The position numbers and the translations under genes were made by a program. DNA of 64,000 nt from Cordylochernes scorpioides (taxonomy: Eukaryota > Arthropoda > Arachnida > Pseudoscorpiones > Chernetidae), in contig CP092864.1 in assembly GCA_030710605.1 (NCBI GenBank), positions 141,425,368 through 141,489,367 on the forward strand, in the 5' to 3' direction. The notes under the pieces were generated by a model. That model saw only the letters and a program-made list of their open reading frames with translations. It ran no database searches and was not told where the DNA came from. Positions within the stretch are counted from its first letter, which is position 1, and each line of letters begins with the position of its first letter. This document shows positions 1-13,085 of the stretch, in pieces.

Positions 1-45
1 TGCACACGGGTCAATCCCGGGGCGAAGCCTGGGTCACCCGTCTAG
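1..45 (+). mobile_element. Helitron-like 3' terminus (partial)
   Basis: The window opens inside an element whose last bases form a GC-rich hairpin (CCCGGGGCGAAGCCTGGG), a short spacer and CTAG before a T. That layout (hairpin about 10 nt before CTRR, then T) is the classic Helitron 3' end. The same terminus occurs inverted at 14350. The rest of the element is outside the window. Confidence 0.5.
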
Positions 46-604
46 TATGTTATAATAGGAAAAAAGAAAATATTTTTCTGTTTGATTTTTGATAATTAGT
101 TATATAGAATTAATACTTGATGCTGATTATTTTGAGAATAGAGATATTTGTTGAGCAGTCGTGGCAATGATTAAATAAAATCAGTTATCAAAATAGATTT
201 AATTGATCTTATGAAATATATGAAAACATGGTTTGATAAAAGTAATGCCTGGCTTAAGGCGAGTAGAATAAGGAAAACAAAAGATTATTTACATAATGTA
301 CAAAAGTTTTGAGCCGGCCATTGGGATAAAACAACAACGAGTTTTTATAGGGGAAGAGTGGCCTTTGGCGGTCTATTTAACAAAGTATTTGAATCTATGA
401 AATATAATTTTAAATGGAATAATATTTTAATATAACATTTCCCCCCTGTGAAGAGAATAATATGGGTTAATTAAGAGTAAAGTGATAAAAATATAGCTTA
501 AAAAAAAAAGATAAAATGATTAGAAAGAAAGGTGAGAGGTGATATTCACTAAATATATAACAAAGTTACTTATATTACAATATAATACACTGCGGCCTGT
601 GATT
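46..604. other. AT-rich intergenic DNA
   Basis: No credible coding sequence, RNA gene or recognised repeat was found here. It is AT-rich DNA between the Helitron-like tail and the palindromic MITE. Confidence 0.5.
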
Positions 605-889
605 GTAAAACGACACTTGAAGTTACACCGCATGAGTTTCTTTCAACGAAAAATCAAAATTTGTATTTCAAGGTGAAATATCTACCATTTCTAACCTTTT
701 TTGGATGAGGTATGAAAGGATGAATTATGAAGAGTAATGACGAACGGATAAATAAAAGTTTCAAGGGATGGGAATCCTTTCATACCTCATCCAAAAAGGT
801 TAGAAATGGTAGATATTTCACCTTGAAATAAAAATTTTGATTTTTCGTTAAAAGAAACCCATGCGGTGTAACTTCAAGTGTCGTTTTAC
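605..889. repeat. Palindromic (foldback) MITE
   Basis: Arms at about 605-720 and 775-889 are near-perfect inverted repeats around a spacer of about 54 bp. The outer ends read GTAAAACGACACTTGAAG and its complement. There is no coding capacity, so this is a non-autonomous foldback element. The superfamily cannot be assigned because no clear target duplication is visible. Confidence 0.75.
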
Positions 890-1207
890 AAAGTTGCCGG
901 AGGATAGTATCCATGTTCCTGAATAGCCACCTCTTACTTTAAAATGCATTAAATAAATGCTTTTTGCTTATTACTTTAGAACAAACCCCGTAAAGGTGGT
1001 TAAAAAATTGGCCACAAGCCCATTTTGAATGCCAAAGCCCAAGACCATAATATTACAGGTAGTCTTTTGTCTGAATTTGCCAAATCACCGTTTTGAACAA
1101 GGCTGATAATACATTGTTTTAATACATTTTAAAGGGAGAGGTGCCTCTTGCCGCAACAAATTATATTATTTATACTTATTTATATTTAATGGAAACGCTT
1201 AAATTAA
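890..1207. other. Unassigned intergenic DNA
   Basis: No gene is seen. A stretch near 1107-1155 (ACATTGTTTTAATACATTTT followed by an AGAGGTGCCTCTT-like segment) recurs in diverged form at about 39568-39615, so at least part of this block is a dispersed repeat. Confidence 0.4.
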
Positions 1208-1275
1208 GTCGGTGGCCGAGTGGGTAACCCCCTCGATTCCCGACAGTCATGAACCGGGATTGAATCCCGCGTTAA
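1208..1275 (+). repeat. tRNA-derived SINE head (relic)
   Basis: About 65 bp resemble the ends of a class II tRNA (Ser/Leu-like). There is an A-box-like TGGCCGAGTGG near the 5' side and a B-box-like GGGATTGAATCCC near the 3' side. The middle does not fold into a normal anticodon arm, so this is more likely a SINE head or decayed tRNA than a working gene. Confidence 0.45.
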
Positions 1276-1427
1276 AATTTGTTTAATATGTGAATAACCT
1301 TCACATATTATTCATTGTTCAATTATCATGAACTAGGTTGCTCTTGCTGAGCGGTACCTATTTATGTGAATTTGAACCAGATGGAAACGCTTTTCTATAA
1401 CTTAAAATATTTTAACGCTTCTACAAA

Positions 1428-1560
1428 AAAGTGTATCTAAAATTATGGATAAAGGAAGTGCAATGTCTTTAATGTCTACGGTCATCTAATCTTTGAAGGA
1501 GACAAAGAAAATTTTGTTCACACTTGGTTATCTCGTGTGTCTTCAATAATGGTCAGTGTG
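1428..1560 (+). mobile_element. Left half of the satellite-founding MITE
   Basis: Diverged copy of the left and internal part of the TA-flanked MITE seen intact at 49047-49265 and 53163-53372. The shared tract includes GGAGACA, TTTTGTTCACAC and GGTTATCTCGTGTGTCTTCA. It runs directly into the 76-bp satellite, which corresponds to the other end of the same MITE. Confidence 0.65.
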
Positions 1561-4196
1561 TATCAAATATCTTTAAGAGTTATTGTCTGAATCCCGATAT
1601 ACATGTTAAAAAGTACAACTTCCTTAAGTTTTGTCCATGAGTGTATCTTTCAGAGTTATTGTCTGAATCCCGATATACAAGTTAAAAGGTACAACTTCCT
1701 TAAGTTTTGTCCATGAGTGTATCTTTCAGAGTTATTGTCTGAATCCCGATATACAAGTTAAAAGGTACAACTTCCTTAAGTTTTGTCCATGAGTGTATCT
1801 TTAAGAGTTATTGTCTGAATCCCGATATACAAGTTAAAAGGTACAACTTCCTTAAGTTTTGTCCATGAGTGTATCTTTAAGAGTTATTGTCTGAATCCCG
1901 ATATACAAGTTAAAAGGTACAACTTCCTTAAGTTTTGTCCATGAGTGTATCTTTAAGAGTTATTGTCTGAATCCCGATATACATGATAAAAGGTACAACT
2001 TCCTTAAGTTTTGTCCATGAGTGTATCTTTCAGAGTTATTGTCTGAATCCCGATATACATGTTAAAAGGTACAACTTCCTTAAGTTTTGTCCATGAGTGT
2101 ATCTTTCAGAGTTATTGTCTGAATCCCGATATACATGTTAAAAGGTACAACTTCCTTAAATTTTGTCCATGAGTGTATCTTTCAGAGTTATTGTCTGAAT
2201 CCCGATATACATGTTAAAAGGTACAACTTCCTTAAGTTTTGTCCATGAGTGTATCTTTCAGAGTTATTGTTTGAATCCCGATATACATGTTAAAAGGTAC
2301 AACTTCCTTAAGTTTTGTCCATGAGTGTATCTTTCAGAGTTATTGTCTGAATCCCGATATACAAGTTAAAAGGTACAACTTCCTTAAGTTTTGTCCATGA
2401 GTGTATCTTTCAGAGTTATTGTCTGAATCCCGATATACATGCTAAAAGGTACAACTTCCTTAAGTTTTGTCCATGAGTGTATCTTTCAGAGTTATTGTCT
2501 GAATCCCGAAATACATGCTAAAAGGTACAACTTCCTTAAGTTTTGTCCATGAGTGTATCTTTCAGAGTTATTGTTTGAATCCCGATATACATGTTAAAAG
2601 GTACAACTTCCTTAAGTTTTGTCCATGAGTGTATCTTTCAGAGTTATTGTCTGAATCCCGATGTACAAGTTAAAAGGTACAACTTCCTTAAGTTTTGTCC
2701 ATGAGTGTATCTTTCAGAGTTATTGTCTGAATCCCGATATACATGCTAAAAGGTACAACTTCCTTAAGTTTTGTCCATGAGTGTATCTTTCAGAGTTATT
2801 GTCTGAATCCCGAAATACATGCTAAAAGGTACAACTTCCTTAAGTTTTGTCCATGAGTGTATCTTTAAGAGTTATTGTCTGAATCCCGATATACAAGTTA
2901 AAAGGTATAACTTCCTTAAGTTTTGTCCATTAGTGTATCTTTAAGAGTTATTGTCTGAATCCCGATATACAAGTTAAAAGGTACAACTTCCTTAAGTTTT
3001 GTCCATGAGTGTATCTTTAAGAGTTATTGTCTGAATCCCGATATACAAGTTAAAAGGTACAACTTCCTTAAGTTTTGTCCATGAGTGTATCTTTAAGAGT
3101 TATTGTCTGAATCCCGATATACAAGTTAAAAGGTACAACTTCCTTAAGTTTTGTCCATGAGTGTATCTTTAAGAGTTATTGTCTGAATCCCGATATACAA
3201 GTTAAAAGGTACAACTTCCTTAAGTTTTGTCCATGAGTGTATCTTTCAGAGTTATTGTCTGAATCCCGATATACATGCTAAAAGGTACAACTTCCTTAAG
3301 TTTTGTCCATGAGTGTATCTTTCAGAGTTATTGTCTGAATCCCGATATACATGCTAAAAGGTACAACTTCCTTAAGTTTTGTCCATGAGTGTATCTTTAA
3401 GAGTTATTGTCTGAATCCCGATATACAAGTTAAAAGGTACAACTTCCTTAAGTTTTGTCCATGAGTGTATCTTTAAGAGTTATTGTCTGAATCCCGATAT
3501 ACAAGTTAAAAGGTATAACTTCCTTAAGTTTTGTCCATTAGTGTATCTTTAAGAGTTATTGTCTGAATCCCGATATACAAGTTAAAAGGTACAACTTCCT
3601 TAAGTTTTGTCCATGAGTGTATCTTTAAGAGTTATTGTCTGAATCCCGATATACAAGTTAAAAGGTACAACTTCCTTAAGTTTTGTCCATGAGTGTATCT
3701 TTAAGAGTTATTGTCTGAATCCCGATATACAAGTTAAAAGGTACAACTTCCTTAAGTTTTGTCCATGAGTGTATCTTTAAGAGTTATTGTCTGAATCCCG
3801 ATATACAAGTTAAAAGGTACAACTTCCTTAAGTTTTGTCCATGAGTGTATCTTTCAGAGTTATTGTCTGAATCCCGATATACATGCTAAAAGGTACAACT
3901 TCCTTAAGTTTTGTCCATGAGTGTATCTTTCAGAGTTATTGTCTGAATCCCGATATACATGCTAAAAGGTACAACTTCCTTAAGTTTTGTCCATGAGTGT
4001 ATCTTTAAGAGTTATTGTCTGAATCCCGATATACAAGTTAAAAGGTACAACTTCCTTAAGTTTTGTCCATGAGTGTATCTTTAAGAGTTATTGTCTGAAT
4101 CCCGATATACAAGTTAAAAGGTACAACTTCCTTAAGTTTTGTCCATGAGTGTATCTTTAAGAGTTATTGTCTGAATCCCGATATACAAGTTAAAAG
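1560..4196 (+). repeat. 76-bp satellite, block A (about 35 units)
   Basis: Tandem 76-bp units contain CTTAAGTTTTGTCCATGAGT and GTCTGAATCCCGATATAC. Units vary at a few fixed positions (CTTTAAGAG or CTTTCAGAG; ACAAGTTAAAAG or ACATGCTAAAAG). A rare variant (GGTATAACTT) recurs at 2904 and 3512, 608 bp (8 units) apart, which shows multi-unit duplication. Short ORFs here are artefacts of the repeat. Confidence 0.95.
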
Positions 4197-7100
4197 TTGT
4201 ACCTTTTAGCATGTATATCGGGATTCAGACAATAACTCTGAAAGATACACTCATGGACAAAACTTAAGGAAGTTGTACCTTTTAGCATGTATATCGGGAT
4301 TCAGACAATAACTCTGAAAGATACACTCATGAACAAAACTTAAGGAAGTTGTACCTTTTAGCATGTATATCGGGATTCAGACAATAACTCTGAAAGATAC
4401 ACTCATGGACAAAACTTAAGGAAGTTGTACCTTTTAGCAAGTATATCGGGATTCAGACAATAACTCTGAAAGATACACTCATGAACAAAACTTAAGGAAG
4501 TTGTACCTTTTAGCATGTATATCGGGATTCAGACAATAACTCTGAAAGATACACTCATGGACAAAACTTAAGGAAGTTGTACCTTTTAACATGTATATCG
4601 GGATTCAGACAATAACTCTGAAAGATACACTCATGGACAAAACTTAAGGAAGTTGTACCTTTTAGCATGTATATCGGGATTCAGACAATAACTCTGAAAG
4701 ATACACTCATGGACAAAACTTAAGGAAGTTGTACCTTTTAGCATGTATATCGGGATTCAGACAATAACTCTGAAAGATACACTCATGGACAAAACTTAAG
4801 GAAGTTGTACCTTTTAGCATGTATATCGGGATTCAGACAATAACTCTGAAAGATACACTCATGAACAAAACTTAAGGAAGTTGTACCTTTTAGCATGTAT
4901 ATCGGGATTCAGACAATAACTCTGAAAGATACACTCATGGACAAAACTTAAGGAAGTTGTACCTTTTAGCAAGTATATCGGGATTCAGACAATAACTCTG
5001 AAAGATACACTCATGAACAAAACTTAAGGAAGTTGTACCTTTTAGCATGTATATCGGGATTCAGACAATAACTCTGAAAGATACACTCATGGACAAAACT
5101 TAAGGAAGTTGTACCTTTTAACATGTATATCGGGATTCAGACAATAACTCTGAAAGATACACTCATGGACAAAACTTAAGGAAGTTGTACCTTTTAACAT
5201 GTATATCGGGATTCAGACAATAACTCTGAAAGATACACTCATGGACAAAACTTAAGGAAGTTGTACCTTTTATCATGTATATCGGGATTCAGACAATAAC
5301 TCTTAAAGATACACTCATGGACAAAACTTAAGGAAGTTGTACCTTTTAGCATGTATATCGGGATTCAGACAATAACTCTGAAAGATACACTCATGGACAA
5401 AATTTAAGGAAGTTGTACCTTTTAGCATGTATATCGGGATTCAGACAATAACTCTTAAAGATACACTCATGGACAAAACTTAAGGAAGTTGTACCTTTTA
5501 GCATGTATATCGGGATTCAGACAATAACTCTGAAAGATACACTCATGGACAAAACTTAAGGAAGTTGTACCTTTTAACATGTATATCGGGATTCAAACAA
5601 TAACTCTGAAAGATACACTCATGGACAAAACTTAAGGAAGTTGTACCTTTTAGCATGTATATCGGGATTCAGACAATAACTCTGAAAGATACACTCATGG
5701 ACAAAACTTAAGGAAGTTGTACCTTTTAACATGTATATCGGGATTCAGACAATAACTCTGAAAGATACACTCATGGACAAAACTTAAGGAAGTTGTACCT
5801 TTTAACATTTATATCGGGATTCAGACAATAACTCTGAAAAATACACTCATGGACAAAACTTAAGGAAGTTGTACCTTTTAACTTGTATATCGGGAATCAG
5901 ACAATAACTCTTAAAGATACACTCATGGACAAAACTTAAGTAAGTTGTACCTTTTAACTTGTATATCGGGATTCAGACAATAACTCTTAAAGATACACTC
6001 ATGGACAAAACTTAAGGAAGTTGTACCTTTTAGCATGTATATCGGGATTCAGACAATAACTCTGAAAGATACACTCATGGACAAAACTTAAGGAAGTTGT
6101 ACCTTTTAGCATGTATATCGGGATTCAGACAATAACTCTGAAAGATACACTCATGGACAAAACTTAAGGAAGTTGTACCTTTTAACTTGTATATCGGGAT
6201 TCAGACAATAACTCTGAAAGATACACTCATGGACAAAACTTAAGGAAGTTGTACCTTTTAACATGTATATCGGGATTCAGACAATAACTCTGAAAGATAC
6301 ACTCATGAACGAAACTTAAGGAAGTTGTACCTTTTAGCATGTATATCGGGATTCAGACAATAACTCTGAAAGATACACTCATGGACAAAACTTAAGGAAG
6401 TTGTACCTTTTAGCAAGTATATCGGGATTCAGACAATAACTCTGAAAGATACACTCATGAACAAAACTTAAGGAAGTTGTACCTTTTAGCATGTATATCG
6501 GGATTCAGACAATAACTCTGAAAGATACACTCATGGACAAAACTTAAGGAAGTTGTACCTTTTAGCATGTATATCGGGATTCAGACAATAACTCTGAAAG
6601 ATACACTCATGGACAAAACTTAAGGAAGTTGTACCTTTTAGCATGTATATCGGGATTCAGACAATAACTCTGAAAGATACACTCATGGACAAAACTTAAG
6701 GAAGTTGTACCTTTTAACTTGTATATCGGGATTCAGACAATAACTCTGAAAGATACACTCATGGACAAAACTTAAGGAAGTTGTACCTTTTAACATGTAT
6801 ATCGGGATTCAGACAATAACTCTGAAAGATACACTCATGAACGAAACTTAAGGAAGTTGTACCTTTTAGCATGTATATCGGGATTCAGACAATAACTCTG
6901 AAAGATACACTCATGGACAAAACTTAAGGAAGTTGTACCTTTTAGCAAGTATATCGGGATTCAGACAATAACTCTGAAAGATACACTCATGAACAAAACT
7001 TAAGGAAGTTGTACCTTTTAGCATGTATATCGGGATTCAGACAATAACTCTGAAAGATACACTCATGGACAAAACTTAAGGAAGTTGTACCTTTTAGCAT

Positions 7101-10100
7101 GTATATCGGGATTCAGACAATAACTCTGAAAGATACACTCATGGACAAAACTTAAGGAAGTTGTACCTTTTGGCATGTATATCGGGATTCAGACAATAAC
7201 TCTTAAAGATACACTCATGGACAAAACTTAAGGAAGTTGTACCTTTTAGCATGTATATCGGGATTCAGACAATAACTCTTAAAGATACACTCATGGACAA
7301 AACTTAAGGAAGTTGTACCTTTTAGCATGTATATCGGGATTCAGACAATAACTCTTAAAGATACACTCATGGACAAAACTTAAGGAAGTTGTACCTTTTA
7401 GCATGTATATCGGGATTCAGACAATAACTCTTAAAGATACACTCATGGACAAAACTTAAGGAAGTTGTACCTTTTAGCATGTATATCGGGATTCAGACAA
7501 TAACTCTTAAAGATACACTCATGGACAAAACTTAAGGAAGTTGTACCTTTTAGCATGTATATCGGGATTCAGACAATAACTCTTAAAGATACACTCATGG
7601 ACAAAACTTAAGGAAGTTGTTCTTTTAGCATGTATATCGGGATTCAGACAATAACTCTTAAAGATACACTCATGGACAAAACTTAAGGAAGTTGTACCTT
7701 TTAGCATGTATATCGGGATTCAGACAATAATTCTTAAAGATACACTCATGGACAAAACTTAAGGAAGTTGTACCTTTTAACTTGTATATCGGGATTCAGA
7801 CAATAACTCTTAAAGATACACTCATGGACAAAACTTAAGGAAGTTGTACCTTTTAACTTGTATATCGGGATTCAGACAATAACTCTTAAAGATACACTCA
7901 TGGACAAAACTTAAGGAAGTTGTACCTTTTAACTTGTATATCGGGATTCAGACAATAACTCTTAAAGATACACTCATGGACAAAACTTAAGGAAGTTGTA
8001 CCTTTTAACTTGTATATCGGGATTCAGACAATAACTCTTAAAGATACACTCATGGACAAAACTTAAGGAAGTTGTACCTTTTAGCATGTATATCGGGATT
8101 CAGACAATAACTCTGAAAGATACACTCGTGGACAAAACTTAAGGAAGTTGTACCTTTTAGCATGTATATCGGGATTCAGACAATAACTGTGAAAGATACA
8201 CTCATGGACAAAACTTAAGGAAGTTGTACCTTTTAACTTGTATATCGGGATTCAGACAATAACTCTTAAAGATACACTCATGGACAATACTTAAGGAAGT
8301 TGTACCTTTTAACTTGTATATCGGGATTCAGACAATAACTCTTAAAGATACACTCATGGACAAAACTTAAGGAAGTTGTACCTTTTAACTTGTATATCGG
8401 GATTCAGACAATAACTCTTAAAGATACACTCATGGACAAAACTTAAGGAAGTTGTACCTTTTAACTTGTATATCGGGATTCAGACAATAACTTTTAAAGC
8501 TACACTCATGGACAAAACTTAAGGAAGTTGTACCTTTTAGCATGTATATCGGGATTCAGACAATAACTCTGAAAGATACACTCATGGACAAAACTTAAGG
8601 AAGTTGTACCTTTTAGCATGTATATCGGGATTCAGACAATAACTCTGAAAGATACACTCATGGACAAAACTTAAGGAAGTTGTACCTTTTAACTTGTATA
8701 TCGGGATTCAGACAATAACTCTGAAAGATACACTCATGGACAAAACTTAAGGAAGTTGTACCTTTTAGCATGTATATCGGGATTCAAACAATAACTCTGA
8801 AAGATACACTCATGGACAAAACTTAAGGAAGTTGTACCTTTTAACATGTATATCGGGATTCAGACAATAACTCTGAAAGATACACTCATGGACAAAACTT
8901 AAGGAAGTTGTACCTTTTAACATGTATATCGGGATTCAGACAATAACTCTGAAAGATACACTCATGAACGAAACTTAAGGAAGTTGTACCTTTTAGCATG
9001 TATATCGGGATTCAGACAATAACTCTGAAAGATACACTCATGGACAAAACTTAAGGAAGTTGTACCTTTTAGCAAGTATATCGGGATTCAGACAATAACT
9101 CTGAAAGATACACTCATGAACAAAACTTAAGGAAGTTGTACCTTTTAGCATGTATATCGGGATTCAGACAATAACTCTGAAAGATACACTCATGGACAAA
9201 ACTTAAGGAAGTTGTACCTTTTAGCATGTATATCGGGATTCAGACAATAACTCTGAAAGATACACTCATGGACAAAACTTAAGGAAGTTGTACCTTTTGG
9301 CATGTATATCGGGATTCAGACAATAACTCTTAAAGATACACTCATGGACAAAACTTAAGGAAGTTGTACCTTTTAGCATGTATATCGGGATTCAGACAAT
9401 AACTCTTAAAGATACACTCATGGACAAAACTTAAGGAAGTTGTACCTTTTAGCATGTATATCGGGATTCAGACAATAACTCTTAAAGATACACTCATGGA
9501 CAAAACTTAAGGAAGTTGTACCTTTTAGCATGTATATCGGGATTCAGACAATAACTCTTAAAGATACACTCATGGACAAAACTTAAGGAAGTTGTACCTT
9601 TTAGCATGTATATCGGGATTCAGACAATAACTCTTAAAGATACACTCATGGACAAAACTTAAGGAAGTTGTACCTTTTAGCATGTATATCGGGATTCAGA
9701 CAATAACTCTTAAAGATACACTCATGGACAAAACTTAAGGAAGTTGTTCTTTTAGCATGTATATCGGGATTCAGACAATAACTCTTAAAGATACACTCAT
9801 GGACAAAACTTAAGGAAGTTGTACCTTTTAGCATGTATATCGGGATTCAGACAATAATTCTTAAAGATACACTCATGGACAAAACTTAAGGAAGTTGTAC
9901 CTTTTAACTTGTATATCGGGATTCAGACAATAACTCTTAAAGATACACTCATGGACAAAACTTAAGGAAGTTGTACCTTTTAACTTGTATATCGGGATTC
10001 AGACAATAACTCTTAAAGATACACTCATGGACAAAACTTAAGGAAGTTGTACCTTTTAACTTGTATATCGGGATTCAGACAATAACTCTTAAAGATACAC

Positions 10101-11568
10101 TCATGGACAAAACTTAAGGAAGTTGTACCTTTTAACTTGTATATCGGGATTCAGACAATAACTCTTAAAGATACACTCATGGACAAAACTTAAGGAAGTT
10201 GTACCTTTTAGCATGTATATCGGGATTCAGACAATAACTCTGAAAGATACACTCGTGGACAAAACTTAAGGAAGTTGTACCTTTTAGCATGTATATCGGG
10301 ATTCAGACAATAACTGTGAAAGATACACTCATGGACAAAACTTAAGGAAGTTGTACCTTTTAACTTGTATATCGGGATTCAGACAATAACTCTTAAAGAT
10401 ACACTCATGGACAATACTTAAGGAAGTTGTACCTTTTAACTTGTATATCGGGATTCAGACAATAACTCTTAAAGATACACTCATGGACAAAACTTAAGGA
10501 AGTTGTACCTTTTAACTTGTATATCGGGATTCAGACAATAACTCTTAAAGATACACTCATGGACAAAACTTAAGGAAGTTGTACCTTTTAACTTGTATAT
10601 CGGGATTCAGACAATAACTTTTAAAGCTACACTCATGGACAAAACTTAAGGAAGTTGTACCTTTTAGCATGTATATCGGGATTCAGACAATAACTCTGAA
10701 AGATACACTCATGGACAAAACTTAAGGAAGTTGTACCTTTTAGCATGTATATCGGGATTCAGACAATAACTCTGAAAGATACACTCATGGACAAAACTTA
10801 AGGAAGTTGTACCTTTTAACTTGTATATCGGGATTCAGACAATAACTCTGAAAGATACACTCATGGACAAAACTTAAGGAAGTTGTACCTTTTAGCATGT
10901 ATATCGGGATTCAAACAATAACTCTGAAAGATACACTCATGGACAAAACTTAAGGAAGTTGTACCTTTTAACATGTATATCGGGATTCAGACAATAACTC
11001 TGAAAGATACACTCATGGACAAAACTTAAGGAAGTTGTACCTTTTAACATGTATATCGGGATTCAGACAATAACTCTGAAAGATACACTCATGGACAAAA
11101 CTTAAGGAAGTTGTACCTTTTATCATGTATATCGGGATTCAGACAATAACTCTGAAAGATACATTCATAGACAAAACATAAGGAAGTTGTACCTTTTATC
11201 ATGTATATCGGGATTCAGACAATAACTCTGAAAGATACACTCATGGACAAAACTTAAGGAAGTTGTACCTTTTAGCATGTATATCGGGATTCAGACAATA
11301 ACTCTTAAAGATACACTCATGGACAAAACTTAAGGAAGTTGTACCTTTTAGCATGTATATCGGGATTCAGACAATAACTCTTAAAGATACACTCATGGAC
11401 AAAACTTAAGGAAGTTGTACCTTTTAGCATGTATATCGGGATACAGACAATAACTCTGAAAGATACACTCATGGACAAAACTTAAGGAAGTTGTACCTTT
11501 TAGCATGTATATCGGGATTCAGACAATAACTCTGAAAGATACACTCATGGACAAAACTTAAGGAAGTT
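4197..11568 (-). repeat. 76-bp satellite, block B (about 97 units, inverted)
   Basis: Same 76-bp unit as block A in the opposite orientation (ACTCATGGACAAAACTTAAG is now on the + strand). It starts abruptly at 4197 after a few bases of spacer. The same variant positions segregate as in block A. The variant ATGAACGAAAC recurs at about 6309, 6841 and 8968, which shows 532-bp (7-unit) and 2127-bp higher-order periods. The short ORFs at 7519-7707 and 9646-9834 are repeat artefacts. Confidence 0.95.
6833..11086. repeat. 2 x 2127-bp tandem higher-order duplication
   Basis: Diagnostic variants repeat exactly 2127 bp apart: ATGAACGAAAC (6841/8968), a one-base-shortened unit with TTGTTCTTTT (about 7619/9746) and GATTCAAACA (8781/10908). 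2127 is 28 units minus the one deleted base. The match starts near 6.8 kb and ends near 11.09 kb, where the next expected variant is absent. The edges are accurate to about one unit. Confidence 0.85.
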
Positions 11569-12230
11569 CATGAGTGTAGTTTCAAAGAGAGAATATCTCT
11601 CATCTACACATTTCCTATATGAATTTAATAATTCTAATTTATTTCTCCATCTCTTTTCCAACCGTTGCTGTATATCTCTCAGGGGAATCAGAATATAATT
11701 TTCAATACCTTAAAAAAGATATTGATTGATCATTTCAAAGAGAAAACAGAGAGAATAGGAGAAAAATAAAAGAGGCTAAATATTTTGGGAATGTAAAGTT
11801 GTACTAGGATTCAAATTATAAATCGAATAAAGTCATAAATATCTAAAAATAGTAGTTTTATAAAAAGAATGTTGCGCTCATATCCAGGACAATTAGTTAC
11901 GGCTAAATTGACAAAGGCCCCCACATACGTCTCGAGGTTGCGGAAGAAGAACTGACCACGCCTACCCAGGTCACGACGGCTCTTCTTCCTTGTCTCTACG
12001 GCCCAGACTGCGGTGAGTTAGCTGGGAGCCACTTTCTTTCCTTCTCGTCATACTTTTACTGAGCAATTAGTGTGGGTTTTGTAGCTAACTCAAATCTTAC
12101 TTAGCCACTTCAATAGCGATTGTGATTATAGTGTAGGTAATTATTTATAAGATAGTTTACGTTAGAATCTAAACTAACACTCTATCTGTTTTGATTTCCC
12201 ATTTCCTTAAGTTTTGTCAATGAGTGTAAA
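11569..12230. other. Right flank of the satellite with a GC-rich island
   Basis: The satellite ends at about 11568. The terminal MITE sequence (CCTTAAGTTTTGTCAATGAG) reappears at about 12205-12228, so this 660-bp block may lie inside the original element. Positions about 11910-12040 are GC-rich and non-repetitive within the window, and end with GACTGCG followed by GTGAGT, a strong 5' splice donor on the + strand. No long ORF accompanies it. It could be a non-coding first exon or coincidence. Confidence 0.35.
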
Positions 12231-12815
12231 TATATTATTTTCCTTATTTATTTTATTTATTTATTTATTGTTACAAAAAGCACGAAGTCCAAAGGACTAT
12301 TGTGCTGTGCTAGTATTATTTACGTATATGTCGTAGCTGTCGTGGTCAAATGGAAGGAGGCAACCAAGAATTAGCTCCAGCCAAGCGAACAGCGCACCCG
12401 CGATGTCTGCCACCTTTATTTTTTTGTACAGCTTTTATAGATGGATGAATTTACATATTTACATTTTAACACAAGCGTAACATATTTACATACTTATTTT
12501 GACGAAAATAAATTATATCTCTTGGCATTAACTATACAAATTATTTACATATATATGATTAATTATTTACACGATAGATTAGTATTGTTTTGTAAATTAT
12601 TGTACAAATAGTTCTAAACTTAACAAAGTTCTCATAAGATAGAGTATATACACAAAGAGAATTTGGTAATGTTTCAAAGTATCAACATACAATTCGATTA
12701 GTCAGAGGGCAAGTTAAAAGAAGATGCTCTGGTGATTCAACATCTAAGCGGCATTCACATGTTGGATCATTGATAACATTCAGTTTGAATAGGAAACTTA
12801 AGAAGGGTCCTTTAT
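12231..12815 (-). pseudogene. LINE 3' end fragment (C-terminal zinc finger of ORF2)
   Basis: Read on the minus strand, 12690-12830 encodes a LINE ORF2 C-terminus with a C-x-C...H-x4-C knuckle (CEC then HLLLTC). A non-coding tail follows and ends in a (TTTA)n tract at about 12231-12262. This layout is typical of 5'-truncated copies of jockey/R1-like elements. No reverse transcriptase domain remains. Confidence 0.65.
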
Positions 12816-12819
12816 TTTC

Positions 12820-13085
12820 CTTAGTACACATATGGTACAGACCATGATATTCATGGTGGGGGGATAGCAGTTAGCGACTGTTTTTAATGCAAGTGCAACA
12901 CATGTCTAAACATGTAGATAGCAGTTCTACTTTTACCTTGAAAGTGTGCCGGAGCTCCGTTTGATTACGAGGATTTTGCGTCACTAGTAGGGAAGGACTT
13001 TTGCAAGAATCAGGAGCTATTTAAGCAATTTTTATCTTCCGAAAAAAAGTTTTCAATGCGGGATTCAATCCCGGCCAAATTTACT
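12820..13085 (+). repeat. Dispersed repeat R
   Basis: Member of a roughly 250-bp family also at 40505-40760 and 45115-45330 (+) and, inverted and partial, at 18016-18110 and 53935-54080. Hallmarks are CATGGTGGG near the start, CCACATGTCTACACATG in the middle and a B-box-like GATTCAATCCCGGCC at the end. The B-box suggests a SINE, but no A-box was found. There is no coding capacity. Confidence 0.55.

Noticed and set aside
1208..1275. A functional tRNA-Ser/Leu gene
   Set aside because: A- and B-box-like motifs exist, but the central region does not give a normal anticodon stem and loop.
7519..9834. Two identical 62-residue ORFs
   Set aside because: They are the same satellite unit with a one-base deletion, duplicated 2127 bp apart.
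1560..11568. Regular direct repeats that could be mistaken for a CRISPR array
   Set aside because: Units are contiguous 76-bp satellite copies without unique spacers, in a eukaryotic intergenic region.
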